The notes under the pieces were generated by a model. That model was not told the DNA's origin. It saw only the letters and a list, made by a program, of their open reading frames with translations, and did not search any database. Positions 23,697 to 31,846 of a DNA stretch of 39,072 nt are shown piece after piece. The translations under genes were made by a program, and so were the position numbers. Location: positions 1-39,072 of the forward strand of contig JAFTRQ010000204.1 in NCBI GenBank assembly GCA_017462125.1, read 5' to 3'. The stretch comes from Clostridia bacterium. Lineage in GTDB: Bacteria; Bacillota_A; Clostridia; Oscillospirales; CAG-272. How positions within the stretch are numbered: the first letter of the stretch is position 1; every line of letters begins with the position of its first letter.

Positions 23697-25115
23697 TTAT
23701 AAATCTAACTTGGCAAACACCTTAAAGATATCTCCCGCGCCCATAACGATAATCATATCGTCCTTTTGCGCGGTTTTTTTAATGATCGTGGCGATGGAGT
23801 CAAGGTCACCGCCATAAACAGCCTTTTCGCCAACCGTTGCCGCCAGCTTTTCTGACGAGATTCCGTAGATATTCTCCTCTCTTGCGGCATAAATATCTGC
23901 CAGAACAACCTGATCCGCATCTGCAAACGCATCGGCAAACTGCTCCGCAAGAGCGGCCGTACGGCTGAAGGTATGGGGCTGAAATACGCAGATCAACCTG
24001 CCGCGGCAGGCTTTTTTCGCGCCCGCAAGGGTTGCCTTCACCTCCGTGGGATGGTGACCGTAATCATCGTAGACAGCGGCACCGAAAAGCTCGCCCTTAT
24101 ATTCCATACGTCTGCCCGCGCCCTTGAAATCAGCAAGACCTTGCGCGATCACATCCGCAGAGATTCCACAGGTAAAGGAAGCCGCGGTTGCCGCCAGCGC
24201 GTTATATACGCTGTGCTGACCAAAGGCAGGAAGAGACACGTGAACAAAATGCGCACCTTTATAAAGAACGTCAAACGTAATGGGAAAGGCATTGAGATCG
24301 ATATTCACCGCCCGAAAATCGGCGACCTCGGAAAGACCGAAGCTGATCTTATTGGCAGTAACGCGGTCGGCAGAAATCACTGTGTTTTCGTCATCCACGT
24401 TATAGACCACCGTACCGCTGTCCCCAACGATCGAGGCATACCTTGTGAAGGAATCACGGATCTGCTCGATGCTCTTGAAATAATCCACGTGCTCCATCTC
24501 GGCGTTCAGAAGGATTGCCACGGTAGGATTGAAATCCAGGAAGCTGTCCATATATTCACAGGCCTCGAAGATAAAATGATCTCTTTGACCGAGATAATAC
24601 GCGCCCCCCATAGGAGCATAGGTCGCGCCCGAAACGATAGTGGGATCGCTGCTCTCTCCCATCCTTGCCGCGTCAAGAAAGATCTGCGCGCACATAGAAG
24701 TGCAGCTGCTCTTTCCGTGCATACCGGCAACACCGACGCGGTTCTTATATTCGGTCATAATATAGCCGAGATAGTCCGCGCGGGAAATACAGGGAATCTG
24801 CTCCCTCTGCGCTCTCACGTATTCGGGATTATCGGGAGATACCGCCACGGTATAGACCACAGCTCCCGTATCCTCCCCAAGATTCTCCTCCGCGTGGGAA
24901 TAAAACATTGTGATATTTTCTCGTTCAAGCTTCTCGGTCAACGCACTTCTGCTTCTGTCCGATCCCTTGACACAAAATCCCGCCCTTGCGGTCAAAAGCG
25001 CAAGAGAAGACATCATAATACCGCCCGCGCCAAGAAAGAAGACCGTTTTTCCGCGGCTTGCGTGCATGATCTCACGGATCCTCTCCGCTCCAAGATGTGT
25101 ATTCGGTGTAGACAA
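23697..25115 (-). CDS. murC: UDP-N-acetylmuramate--L-alanine ligase
   Basis: A 472-residue Mur ligase adding L-alanine to UDP-MurNAc. FFLGAGGIMMSSLA (26-40) and KGSDRS (50-55) form the UDP-binding domain. The P-loop GVAGMHGKSSCTSM (128-141) has Ser-Ser in place of the usual Thr-Thr run and Met in place of Thr. EACEYMDSFLDF, LNAEMEHVDYF, DDYGHHPTEV, VFQPHTFSR and ADIYAARE are MurC-type motifs. The start is TTG at 25115 with AAGGAG 10 nt upstream; no ATG fits. It is a single gene, divergent from spoVG, not in a division/cell-wall cluster. The P-loop variant still satisfies GxxGK(S/T), so activity is expected. Confidence 0.92.
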   Translation of the reverse strand: MSTPNTHLGAERIREIMHASRGKTVFFLGAGGIMMSSLALLTARAGFCVKGSDRSRSALTEKLERENITMFYSHAEENLGEDTGAVVYTVAVSPDNPEYVRAQREQIPCISRADYLGYIMTEYKNRVGVAGMHGKSSCTSMCAQIFLDAARMGESSDPTIVSGATYAPMGGAYYLGQRDHFIFEACEYMDSFLDFNPTVAILLNAEMEHVDYFKSIEQIRDSFTRYASIVGDSGTVVYNVDDENTVISADRVTANKISFGLSEVADFRAVNIDLNAFPITFDVLYKGAHFVHVSLPAFGQHSVYNALAATAASFTCGISADVIAQGLADFKGAGRRMEYKGELFGAAVYDDYGHHPTEVKATLAGAKKACRGRLICVFQPHTFSRTAALAEQFADAFADADQVVLADIYAAREENIYGISSEKLAATVGEKAVYGGDLDSIATIIKKTAQKDDMIIVMGAGDIFKVFAKLDL

Positions 25116-25321
25116 TTCGATTCAACTCCTTTGCACAAAAATCATTAAATTTATATGAACTTCGCATTTATTTACATAATTCGACGAAAATTACCACCCA
25201 ACATTGCCAATTCTTCACAAAAAATACGCATTGCAATTGAATAGTCTTCACACAAGGCAATTATAATGTTATTTGTAAAAATAAAACTACCGAAAAGGAA
25301 AACATCAACGGAGGAAAAACC

Positions 25322-25615
25322 ATGCAGATCACAGACGTAAAGGTAAGAAAGCTATTTGAAGAAGGCCCTATGAAGGCGATCGTTTCGGTCACCTTTGACG
25401 GTCAGCTGGCAGTTCACGATATCAAGCTGATCAATACACGCGATAAATTTTTCGTTGTTATGCCCAGCAGAAAGAATCCCGATGACACCTACCGTGACAT
25501 CGTTCACCCCATCAATTCCCAATTCAGAGCCGCTCTTGAGCAGGCAGTGATCAACGCTTACGAGGACGCTCTCGCACACGCAGAGGAATTCGCAACCACA
25601 GCTGAGGAAGTATAA
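25322..25615 (+). CDS. spoVG: Septation regulator SpoVG
   Basis: A 97-residue protein with near-textbook SpoVG sequence: MQITDVKVRKL, KAIVSVTFDG, AVHDIKLI, FVVMPSRK, DIVHPINSQFR. SpoVG is a small nucleic-acid-binding protein that affects septation, sporulation and other traits in Firmicutes. The acidic C-terminal tail (HAEEFATTAEEV) is usual. GGAGG lies 7 nt before the ATG. TATAAT at 25261-25266 is a likely -10, with a poor -35. A strong terminator follows, so it is a single-gene transcript, divergent from murC. Confidence 0.97.
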   Translation: MQITDVKVRKLFEEGPMKAIVSVTFDGQLAVHDIKLINTRDKFFVVMPSRKNPDDTYRDIVHPINSQFRAALEQAVINAYEDALAHAEEFATTAEEV

Positions 25616-25633
25616 CACTTCTATATCTTCTAT

Positions 25634-25672
25634 AAAAGGAAATCCGCATCGGGTTTCCTTTTTATTTTTTTT
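25634..25672. terminator. Strong terminator after spoVG
   Basis: AAAAGGAAA..CC pairs with GG.TTTCCTTTT with a short loop, followed by a long T-tract (TTTTTATTTTTTTT). It overlaps the stop codon of the convergent phosphodiesterase gene. Confidence 0.92.
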
Positions 25673-26189
25673 CGCAAAGCGTGCCGTGAGAAAGCATCAC
25701 TCTTCCCTGTCCATTGATGGTAACGCAACCGAAATCCGAGTCGTATCCGCCGATGCTTCCGGGATTAAACAGATCCAGCGGCTTCTCCAAGGTGATTCCG
25801 AACTCGCTCTCTCCCGCAGGCAGGTGCTTTTCAAGAGGCATATGCGTATGTCCGAACAGGACGATATCAGCATCCTTTCGCACCGCTGACGCAACGAGCC
25901 TGCCAAGAGAGCTCTTCACGCCGTAATCGTGCCCGTGGGTCATCATGATCCTTTTTCCGCCCAAGGTGATCAAAATCTCATCCTCACCCCGAACGCCACC
26001 GTAAACGCTGTAGAAATCACAGTTTCCGCAAACGGCATACAACGGGATGTCGCCAAAATCGCAATACGCCACGTCTCGGAGTCCGTCACCGAGAAAAACG
26101 ATGGCATCGGGGCGCTTGACCTGCCGTTCAAACGCCTCCAGCAGCTTCGAGGTGCGTCCATGGGAATCGGAAAACACAAGTATATCCAT
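25662..26189 (-). CDS. YfcE/MJ0936-family metallophosphoesterase
   Basis: A 175-residue calcineurin-like phosphoesterase of the small YfcE type. Metal ligands are visible: FSDSHG (D8, H10), FLGDG (D34), VCGNCD (N55), MTHGHDYG (H86, H88) and FGHTH (near 116-120). GSIGG near 147 is also typical. Family members hydrolyse phosphodiesters with divalent metal; physiological substrates are uncertain. It converges on spoVG and shares its terminator. No operon partner is seen upstream. The Shine-Dalgarno is weak. Confidence 0.92.
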   Translation of the reverse strand: MDILVFSDSHGRTSKLLEAFERQVKRPDAIVFLGDGLRDVAYCDFGDIPLYAVCGNCDFYSVYGGVRGEDEILITLGGKRIMMTHGHDYGVKSSLGRLVASAVRKDADIVLFGHTHMPLEKHLPAGESEFGITLEKPLDLFNPGSIGGYDSDFGCVTINGQGRVMLSHGTLCEKK

Positions 26190-26300
26190 AAAAATTCACT
26201 ACTCTCAAATAAAATATGCCTCGAAAAGAGTCGATGCTATTACATATTATAGCAAATAATTGCGGTTTTGTCTATAGGCGACACACATTTTTTTCCATTG

Positions 26301-26308
26301 CATATACT
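26301..26308 (+). promoter_or_regulatory. Possible sporulation (sigma-E-like) -10 element
   Basis: CATATACT resembles the sigma-E -10 consensus CATACA(A/C)T and lies 38 nt before the first of three small genes. A matching -35 is poor (ACACATT, 11 bp upstream). TATACT within it could also serve sigma-A. Low confidence. Confidence 0.3.
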
Positions 26309-26345
26309 GTAAATGAAATCATCCTCAGAAAGGAGACGGTAAAAT

Positions 26346-26573
26346 ATGACGCTTGACAAAAAAGCCATTGATATGCTTCTCTCGCTTGATGACAAAAAGC
26401 TGGCAATGGTGATCGCAAGGCTTGCCAAGGACGCAGGCATCGATCCCTCCACGCTTAACGTCGGTCCATCCGAGCTGGCGGGAATCCGCGCCGCGCTGTC
26501 CGTCGCCACCGACAGCGACATTGCCCGCGCGGGAGAGCTGTTACAAAACTACAAAAACGGGAAAAAGGGGTAA
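26346..26573 (+). CDS. Small conserved-looking protein, function unknown
   Basis: A 75-residue, soluble, helical protein (MTLDKKAIDMLLSLDDKKLA; KDAGIDPSTLNVGPSELAGI; LLQNYKNGKKG). I recognise no domain. AAAGGAG lies 8 nt before the ATG. It is followed after 6 nt by the next small gene, so the three genes from here to 27604 form an operon. The genes converge on the SipL-like spore gene, and I suspect a sporulation role from context only. Confidence 0.75.
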   Translation: MTLDKKAIDMLLSLDDKKLAMVIARLAKDAGIDPSTLNVGPSELAGIRAALSVATDSDIARAGELLQNYKNGKKG

Positions 26574-26579
26574 TAAGCG

Positions 26580-27053
26580 ATGACAGAGCAAGAAATGAAT
26601 GCATCCGCGCAGAATAGCCCCGCAGGAACCGACTATCTGGCAGGAATCATCAAGAGTGTTCTTGCATCAGCAGAAGCGGAAGGAGCAGACACAGGCAGAA
26701 AAGCCGACACGGCACAAACCTCTGCAAAGGAAAGCGCTCCCACGGCAGACCTGTTCTCGTCTCTGCTCTCCAATCCCGAGCTGTTGGCGAAGCTCCCCTC
26801 CCTGATCTCCACCGTCAAGCCGATGATGGAGCTGTTGTCCGCCCGTCCATCCCCACCCACGGCCGCGGCCGCTGTTCAGCTTAACGAGGAACGCGCCAAG
26901 CCCACCTCTGCCGCTGAGAAAAAGGACGACGGTGCAGACCGTCGCGCCGCCCTACTCTGCGCTATGAAGCCCTATCTGAGTCCCGACAGACAAAACGCCA
27001 TTGATTACATCATTAAGCTCAGCCGCTTGGGCGATATGCTGAAAAGCCTTTGA
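26580..27053 (+). CDS. Small Ala/Pro-rich protein with conserved C-terminal helix, function unknown
   Basis: A 157-residue protein. Residues 18-32 and 58-88 (DLFSSLLSNPELLAKLPSLI, then TVKPMMELLSA) are helical; the middle is a low-complexity Ala/Pro/Ser linker; the C terminus RAALLCAMKPYLSPDRQNAI followed by DYIIKLSRLGDMLKSL is compact and looks conserved. Similar C-terminal ends occur, as I recall, in uncharacterised clostridial proteins near spore genes. It lies between two other small genes with tight spacing (6 nt before; overlap or 14 nt after). No signal or membrane segment is seen. Confidence 0.72.
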   Translation: MTEQEMNASAQNSPAGTDYLAGIIKSVLASAEAEGADTGRKADTAQTSAKESAPTADLFSSLLSNPELLAKLPSLISTVKPMMELLSARPSPPTAAAAVQLNEERAKPTSAAEKKDDGADRRAALLCAMKPYLSPDRQNAIDYIIKLSRLGDMLKSL

Positions 27054-27067
27054 ACACAAGGAAAACG

Positions 27068-27604
27068 GTGAACGATATGTACGTAAGACAGCCAAACATA
27101 CAAGGCAACCGAATCAAGGTTCCCGAAAATTATAACGGCCACGCCTTTCAAGACCCGCCCCTCTACAACACAATGCCGCCACCCATCCGACAGATTCCAC
27201 CCACAAGCCGACCGAACCGCGACCTTCCGCCCGAAGAGAAGGACGAGGCTCTTCTGCCCGAGGAGTCGGGGACTCCCTTCCGCAATCTGTCGGAGCGCCC
27301 CGATATGTCGGAGATGCCCGAGCAAATTTCCGCGCCACCACCGACAACCGAAATGAAGGATCTGCAAGCCTCGTCCTCTTCCACGGCGGCAGCCGAGCCC
27401 ACAGCGGTTAAGCAATCGCTCTTTTCCGCGCTCCTGCCCCCCAACGGATCTGTAAGCCGACACTTCCCCTTCGGACACGGCATCGGCAGTGAGGAATTAC
27501 TGATCCTCGCGATGATGCTGTTGGTCTATCTCGCAGACGGAGACGATGGACGGGATGACAGCGAATTGTTGCTCCTTCTTGGGCTTCTGCTCTTTGCGGG
27601 ATGA
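27068..27604 (+). CDS. Proline-rich protein with hydrophobic Leu/Asp-rich C terminus, function unknown
   Basis: A 178-residue protein from the GTG at 27068, which has AAGG 6 nt upstream. A longer TTG start at 27050 overlapping the previous stop (TTGA) is possible, and ATG 27077 is too far from a site. Residues to about 125 are proline-rich and probably disordered (MPPPIRQIPPTSRPNRDLPP). The C terminus has two hydrophobic stretches split by an acidic loop: EELLILAMMLLVYLADG, then DDGRDDSELLLLLGLLLFAG. This LL-rich/DD pattern recalls small clostridial spore-associated or membrane-surface proteins, but I cannot name a family. It ends the operon before a bidirectional terminator. Confidence 0.7.
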   Translation: MNDMYVRQPNIQGNRIKVPENYNGHAFQDPPLYNTMPPPIRQIPPTSRPNRDLPPEEKDEALLPEESGTPFRNLSERPDMSEMPEQISAPPPTTEMKDLQASSSSTAAAEPTAVKQSLFSALLPPNGSVSRHFPFGHGIGSEELLILAMMLLVYLADGDDGRDDSELLLLLGLLLFAG

Positions 27605-27605
27605 G

Positions 27606-27652
27606 AAAAAACGCTTTTATTCACGCAAAATTGCGGAATAAAAGCGTTTTTT
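27606..27652. terminator. Strong bidirectional terminator
   Basis: AAAAAACGCTTTTATTC pairs perfectly with GAATAAAAGCGTTTTTT (17 bp), with a further CGCAA/TTGCG stem at the tip. It lies between the small-gene operon and the SipL-like gene. Confidence 0.93.
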
Positions 27653-27653
27653 A

Positions 27654-29183
27654 TCAGATCATCAGATATTTTGCGTTTGAAAGCGATTCTGCGGAATCGG
27701 GCGGCAGGTCGGAGGGGAGGCTGTTCTCCTTGGCAATGATCGCTTGCGGTGTGCCGTAGCGCTTTGCCACACTCCACAAGCTATCCTCCGCAGAGGGATA
27801 ACAGATCACGTATACTCCCTTTGCCCGCGTGAGCGCTTCTCCAAAATCCACCGCATCAAGAATGCTTGCTTCAGCCATGCTTCGCATCGCACCGCCGATC
27901 CCGATCTCCGCATCGATGCCGACACGCTCGCCATCCACTCTGGCACGAGCCGAGACGACTGCGGCTTCACAGCAAGCCTCTATCGCCTCACCCTGTGTCT
28001 TGACCTCGTATCGGAAGGGCAGCTCTACGTCGCTGACCGAATACTCACCGTCCTTTTGGGTCAGTAAGGAAAACTTCGCTTTACCTGTCACCGTACATTT
28101 ATCTCGCTCAAATCCGCACTCCTCGGGGGTGACCATCCCGCTCACGTCGACCACGCTGACACCGGCTGACAATCCGACGTCCTCAAGCGCCACCGAATCA
28201 CTGAGGGTAAAATTACCGTGGAAGGAGGTGCCATCCGTGGGCATCCGCACGCTTCTATATCTGCAATCAGTCTTTCTTTCGGTGGAATACGCATCCTTGA
28301 CGTAGCATACCGATTCATTGCCGCAAGCGCGCGCCTCAAGAATCAGACCTACGTCAATGCAAACTCTGCCATCCTCAACGGTAATGCTCATATCGCAAAG
28401 CGATCCCCTTGCAGACGCGCTGTAGTCTGCGCGAACTCCCTCCACGGGAATATTCTGTGAAAAGGGGAGCTTTCTGACAGCGGTATACGGAGCCGTGCCA
28501 TCCTCGCGACTCATCATAAGCCTAAGATACAGATCCCCACGGCAGGAAATATGGCCGTCTGCAACACCGATCTCGTTCATCAGCACGCGCCCTTCTCCGC
28601 TGATAACGCGCAGCTCTCCTTCACGGCTGTCCGCGATCATCTCGTCGGACAAGCGCAGCTGCTCGCCTGTTCCCCAACACGTCCGTGTCACCTCTGCATC
28701 GCCGTAAAGCACCTCTACCCCGTCCGTCTCGCTATCAAAACCATCCTCCAGAGCCATTTCCCCGAATGCCTCCGCTCTCGTCCGCAGACGGCACTTGATG
28801 CTGAGCTTTCTCGGGGAGGTCACTCTGCCAATGACAAGGTCCGGGATGACCGTAACATCCACGTTGAGATTCAGTATTCCCTGCTCCTCGGTCGTCTCCA
28901 TGGGTATTGAGACCTTATATTCCGTGCTCAGGGGAGCGCAGTAGACCTCGTTATCACTTCCCGTATAATAAACGTAATAATCGATGCTTCCCTCAAGCTC
29001 CGCCTCACGGCTCCCGATATATTTGGAAGGGGGCAACACCTCCGCGCCAACGCGCAAAAGTCTTTTGATCTCGGGCTGATAATCGGGCAGAGTAAAATCC
29101 CCGGAAAGCTCGGTCGTGACCGTTTTTTCGCCAAGCGGAAGCTGCAGATATCCTCCCGCTGTGTGTTTTGTGTACTGTTCCAT
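27654..29183 (-). CDS. SipL-like spore coat morphogenesis protein (SPOCS/DUF3794 plus LysM)
   Basis: A 509-residue protein, close to the roughly 520 residues of Clostridioides difficile SipL. It starts with a SPOCS (DUF3794) block: VTTELSGDFTLPDYQPEIKR and a following EVLPPSKYI (about 18-60), then strand-rich SPOCS-like repeats through about 440. It ends in a LysM domain: VYVICYPSAEDSLWSVAKRY and AIIAKENSLP (about 450-509). In C. difficile SipL binds the coat ATPase SpoIVA through its LysM domain and helps place the coat around the forespore. GGAGG lies 7 nt before the ATG, and a sigma-E-like promoter is upstream. This is the best evidence that the organism sporulates. Confidence 0.88.
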   Translation of the reverse strand: MEQYTKHTAGGYLQLPLGEKTVTTELSGDFTLPDYQPEIKRLLRVGAEVLPPSKYIGSREAELEGSIDYYVYYTGSDNEVYCAPLSTEYKVSIPMETTEEQGILNLNVDVTVIPDLVIGRVTSPRKLSIKCRLRTRAEAFGEMALEDGFDSETDGVEVLYGDAEVTRTCWGTGEQLRLSDEMIADSREGELRVISGEGRVLMNEIGVADGHISCRGDLYLRLMMSREDGTAPYTAVRKLPFSQNIPVEGVRADYSASARGSLCDMSITVEDGRVCIDVGLILEARACGNESVCYVKDAYSTERKTDCRYRSVRMPTDGTSFHGNFTLSDSVALEDVGLSAGVSVVDVSGMVTPEECGFERDKCTVTGKAKFSLLTQKDGEYSVSDVELPFRYEVKTQGEAIEACCEAAVVSARARVDGERVGIDAEIGIGGAMRSMAEASILDAVDFGEALTRAKGVYVICYPSAEDSLWSVAKRYGTPQAIIAKENSLPSDLPPDSAESLSNAKYLMI

Positions 29184-29214
29184 ATTTTTTCCTCCGACGA
29201 AGATTTTTCAATAC

Positions 29215-29243
29215 AAAATATGCGAAGGGATCGTAAAATATCA
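29215..29243 (-). promoter_or_regulatory. Sigma-E-like sporulation promoter of the SipL-like gene
   Basis: On the minus strand TGATATT (29243-29237) matches six of seven positions of the sigma-E -35 consensus (G/T)(A/C)ATATT. A 14-bp spacer follows, then CATATTTT (29222-29215), a partial match to CATACA(A/C)T. The spacing is right and sipL is known to be sigma-E dependent in C. difficile. Confidence 0.5.
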
Positions 29244-29260
29244 CAGTTGGCGAAAAATAT

Positions 29261-29296
29261 CGCGGTCAACGAATGAAGAAGCACCCGTTGACCGCG
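29261..29296 (-). terminator. Terminator of the ADP-ribosylglycohydrolase gene
   Basis: CGCGGTCAACG and CGTTGACCGCG form a perfect 11-bp stem with a 14-nt loop. On the minus strand it is followed by ATATTTTTCG. It lies about 10 nt after the stop codon of the gene ending at 29307. Confidence 0.85.
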
Positions 29297-29306
29297 TTTG
29301 ATATTC

Positions 29307-30824
29307 TTATTTTCTGTCAAGCGTTTTCATAAATACGAAGGGGATATAGATCCTTGAGGGGAAGGTGCCGAGACGGATCTCCAGCGTGACCTCATACTTG
29401 CCCTCGGTCAGATTGTGAGGAATGACACCCGTGGAATAATACTTTTCATGCCATGCCCTCTCCATAGTAAACATCGACTCCCTTCCGCCGATTGCTTCCC
29501 ACTCCTCGGGAATATGCCAAACGATCTTATTCCAATCCGTTCTCTGTATCCATCCCATCTTACCCACGATGCGCAGGTCAATGGACAGAGGCTTGCCCTC
29601 TTCGATATCCGCAGTATCAAATAGCGCGCGGACGTCAAAGAACGGGCTCTCCCTGCGGATGCACATCCTGTCGCCATAGATCAGATCCCTGAAGGTCTTG
29701 TCCCTTCTGAAGCCCACGTTGATCAGAGGTGCCATCTGTCCGCTGCCTTCACGAACGTATATATGTATCCTGCCCTCCTTGTCAAAGGACAGAAAGGGAC
29801 CCATAAAGGCAGGCATCGCGCGCGCCACACGGGCGGTAAGCTCTCCAACGGTTGGGATCTTCATCTTACTGACGTCAACAGATTTGGTCTTGATCTCGTC
29901 GCCGATAGGATCGGTCCACTTCCTGTCGATACCCGACGCGCCGAGAATGATGCCGTAAAGCGCCGCCAAGGTTCCCGCAGTACAGTCGGCATCCTCACAG
30001 CAACCTGCCGTGATGCAGATGGAGCGTGAAAAATCTCCACCACCGTAGTAATGTCCGAGGAGCATAAGTCCGATATTCGCAGGGGCATCGTGACCGTATT
30101 CGCCAAAGGGGATCTCGGGGTCAAGAGCCTCTCCCGGCAAGGGCCTTTCACCAAAGCTGCTCGGGAATGCCTGCATCAGCTTTTTTCTCGCCGCCTTCCA
30201 ATCGCTCTCGGTCTCGGGAAGTTGACGCACGAAATTCACCGCTCTTGCCGTCTCGCAATCCTCGGGAATATAGGAGAGACCGATATCAATGATCTTTTCC
30301 ATATCCGATTCCGTAAATGCCGCGCTCTGCATCGCCGCGCAAAATATCTCGGCATAAACACCCTCGCCGCCGTGATCAACGATAGCATCCTCATAGGCGT
30401 ACTTCGTAGCGATCTCGGGGTGTCCGGGAGCAAGGCATGCCCAGATCTCGCTTCTGATCCACGCGCCGTTGCTCTCATAGAAGGTATTGTGATAAGTGCC
30501 CGAAACGCTTGGCAGCATTCCCGCGCGAAGATTTCGCTTGCCCATACCGTATTCCGACCAATCGGGACTGATGTGAGACACCCAATAGTTTCCCAGCACC
30601 TCGGCATCCACTTTCTTGCCGTATTCCTCAACCGCGATCAGCCAAACCAACTGCAGGTCAAGGTCATCGTTGGGCAGAACACCCTTTGAAAGGTCATGGG
30701 TGTAATATTCAAGATCAACAACGCCCTGCTTGCACTCAAACGGTGCGCCAAGTGTGCCGCCAATATTCTTACCTAGCCAACAGCCTCTCATTTTTTCAAT
30801 GTAAGTTTCCCAATTCAGATTCAT
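29307..30824 (-). CDS. ADP-ribosylglycohydrolase family protein with extra C-terminal domain
   Basis: A 505-residue protein from the ATG preceded by GGAGG (9 nt). The ADP-ribosylglycohydrolase fold covers about 1-300: RGCWLGKNIGGTLGAPFE (13-30), PNDDLDLQ (51-58, in the place of the usual DDT metal motif), and CCEDADCTAGTLAALYGIIL (275-294, D278 and D280 as likely metal ligands). Residues about 370-505 form a beta-rich extension (IHIYVREGSG, IDLRIVGKMGW, YEVTLEIRLG) not part of the classic enzyme. Family members cleave ADP-ribosyl or other N-glycosidic bonds; the LDL variant and extension suggest another substrate, possibly a carbohydrate. It is divergent from an AraC regulator, which fits sugar-type control. 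Confidence 0.85.
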   Translation of the reverse strand: MNLNWETYIEKMRGCWLGKNIGGTLGAPFECKQGVVDLEYYTHDLSKGVLPNDDLDLQLVWLIAVEEYGKKVDAEVLGNYWVSHISPDWSEYGMGKRNLRAGMLPSVSGTYHNTFYESNGAWIRSEIWACLAPGHPEIATKYAYEDAIVDHGGEGVYAEIFCAAMQSAAFTESDMEKIIDIGLSYIPEDCETARAVNFVRQLPETESDWKAARKKLMQAFPSSFGERPLPGEALDPEIPFGEYGHDAPANIGLMLLGHYYGGGDFSRSICITAGCCEDADCTAGTLAALYGIILGASGIDRKWTDPIGDEIKTKSVDVSKMKIPTVGELTARVARAMPAFMGPFLSFDKEGRIHIYVREGSGQMAPLINVGFRRDKTFRDLIYGDRMCIRRESPFFDVRALFDTADIEEGKPLSIDLRIVGKMGWIQRTDWNKIVWHIPEEWEAIGGRESMFTMERAWHEKYYSTGVIPHNLTEGKYEVTLEIRLGTFPSRIYIPFVFMKTLDRK

Positions 30825-30861
30825 AACAAATGCCCTCCTATCTTTGAGTGCTTCTGTTTTC

Positions 30862-30890
30862 AGTATAACAAAAAAGGTTTTGAATGTCAA
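30862..30890 (-). promoter_or_regulatory. Promoter of the ADP-ribosylglycohydrolase gene
   Basis: On the minus strand there is TTGACA (30890-30885), a 17-bp spacer and TATACT (30867-30862), about 38 nt before the ATG at 30824. The AraC gene is divergent, 182 bp away start to start. Confidence 0.82.
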
Positions 30891-30943
30891 TCGATCAAAA
30901 CGAAGATATTCGTACTCTTTTTATACTTTTTTCATTATTTTAC

Positions 30944-30972
30944 TTGCGAAAACCGAAAATATCTGCTAAAAT
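30944..30972 (+). promoter_or_regulatory. Promoter of the AraC-family gene
   Basis: TTGCGA (30944-30949), a 17-bp spacer and TAAAAT (30967-30972) lie 34 nt before the ATG. The promoters diverge with about 53 bp between the two -35 boxes, room for a shared regulator site. Confidence 0.65.
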
Positions 30973-31006
30973 ATCATAAGCGGCAGAAACGGAGGTGTAC
31001 ATCGTT

Positions 31007-31846
31007 ATGAGAATATTTGATCTCCCTAAAAATGAAAGCTTGAACGTCAATAAAGAGAGTCGCCCAATAACACGAACGGAAAATGAGCACAAGCACGAAT
31101 TTATTGAGCTTGTTTATACTGCCCGTGGCAGCTGTACGCATTTCATTAACGGAACTCCCTACTCGGTCAGCCGCGGAGATATGCTCTTCATCAATTACGG
31201 AGAAACACACAGCTTTCAGCCTGAAAGCGACGTGGTATTCTATAATTTTTTCGTCAAGCCCGAGTTTATGAGCGAGAACCTTGTCAACAGCGAGAATATC
31301 AACGATATTTTTCTCATTTTTCTGCCCGAGAGCACGGAGGAATTGCAGAAGCGAAGAACGTCCTGCGTGCGTTTTTCCGTAGAGGAGCGCACCGAGATCG
31401 AAGAAACCGCTGAGCGAATGCTGAACGAGCAAAGCGAGGCAAGACCATGTGCCGGCGTGGTGCTCAACGCCTATATGCGGTTGATCTTTGCAAAGCTGAT
31501 CCGAGCCCTTTTGGAGCAGGGCGGTATCAAAAGGCCCAAGCTTTTGACCGACGAGGTTTTAGAATATATAGATCGGAACTTTACCTCTCCGATCACCGCC
31601 GAGACCCTTGCCAAGCACTGCTTTTACAATCCCGCTTATCTGGGCAGAGTTTTCAAAACGGTCTACGGGAAAAGCATGAAGGACTATATCCGCATCAAGC
31701 GGATGGAATACGCAATGGAGCTGCTCACATCCACCTCCCTTTCGGTGGAGGAGATCGGGGCACGGGTGGGTTATAGCGGCAAAACGCAGTTTTATAAGAA
31801 TTTCAAGACTCATTACGGAATGCTCCCAGGAGAGGTACGTAAATAA
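31007..31846 (+). CDS. AraC-family transcriptional regulator
   Basis: A 279-residue regulator. An N-terminal cupin sensor (about 20-100: EHKHEFIELVYTARGSCTHF, GDMLFINYGETHSF) is followed by a linker and a C-terminal double helix-turn-helix (about 180-279: TDEVLEYIDRNF, TAETLAKHCFYNPAYLGRVF, YIRIKRMEYAMELL, VGYSGKTQFYKNFKTHYG). The start is ATG 31007; the GTG at 30995 overlaps the GGAGG site and is unlikely. The cupin type usually senses a sugar. Divergent placement suggests it activates the ADP-ribosylglycohydrolase-family gene. The stop codon is inside a long terminator hairpin. Confidence 0.93.
   Translation: MRIFDLPKNESLNVNKESRPITRTENEHKHEFIELVYTARGSCTHFINGTPYSVSRGDMLFINYGETHSFQPESDVVFYNFFVKPEFMSENLVNSENINDIFLIFLPESTEELQKRRTSCVRFSVEERTEIEETAERMLNEQSEARPCAGVVLNAYMRLIFAKLIRALLEQGGIKRPKLLTDEVLEYIDRNFTSPITAETLAKHCFYNPAYLGRVFKTVYGKSMKDYIRIKRMEYAMELLTSTSLSVEEIGARVGYSGKTQFYKNFKTHYGMLPGEVRK

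Noticed and set aside
23973..25148. A 391-codon plus-strand open frame opposite murC
   Set aside because: MurC motifs on the minus strand are unambiguous; the plus frame has no family features.
29261..29296. CGTTGACCGCG shared between this terminator and 21466-21476 as a dispersed repeat
   Set aside because: Only an 11-mer is shared and the flanks differ, so chance or weak similarity is enough to explain it.
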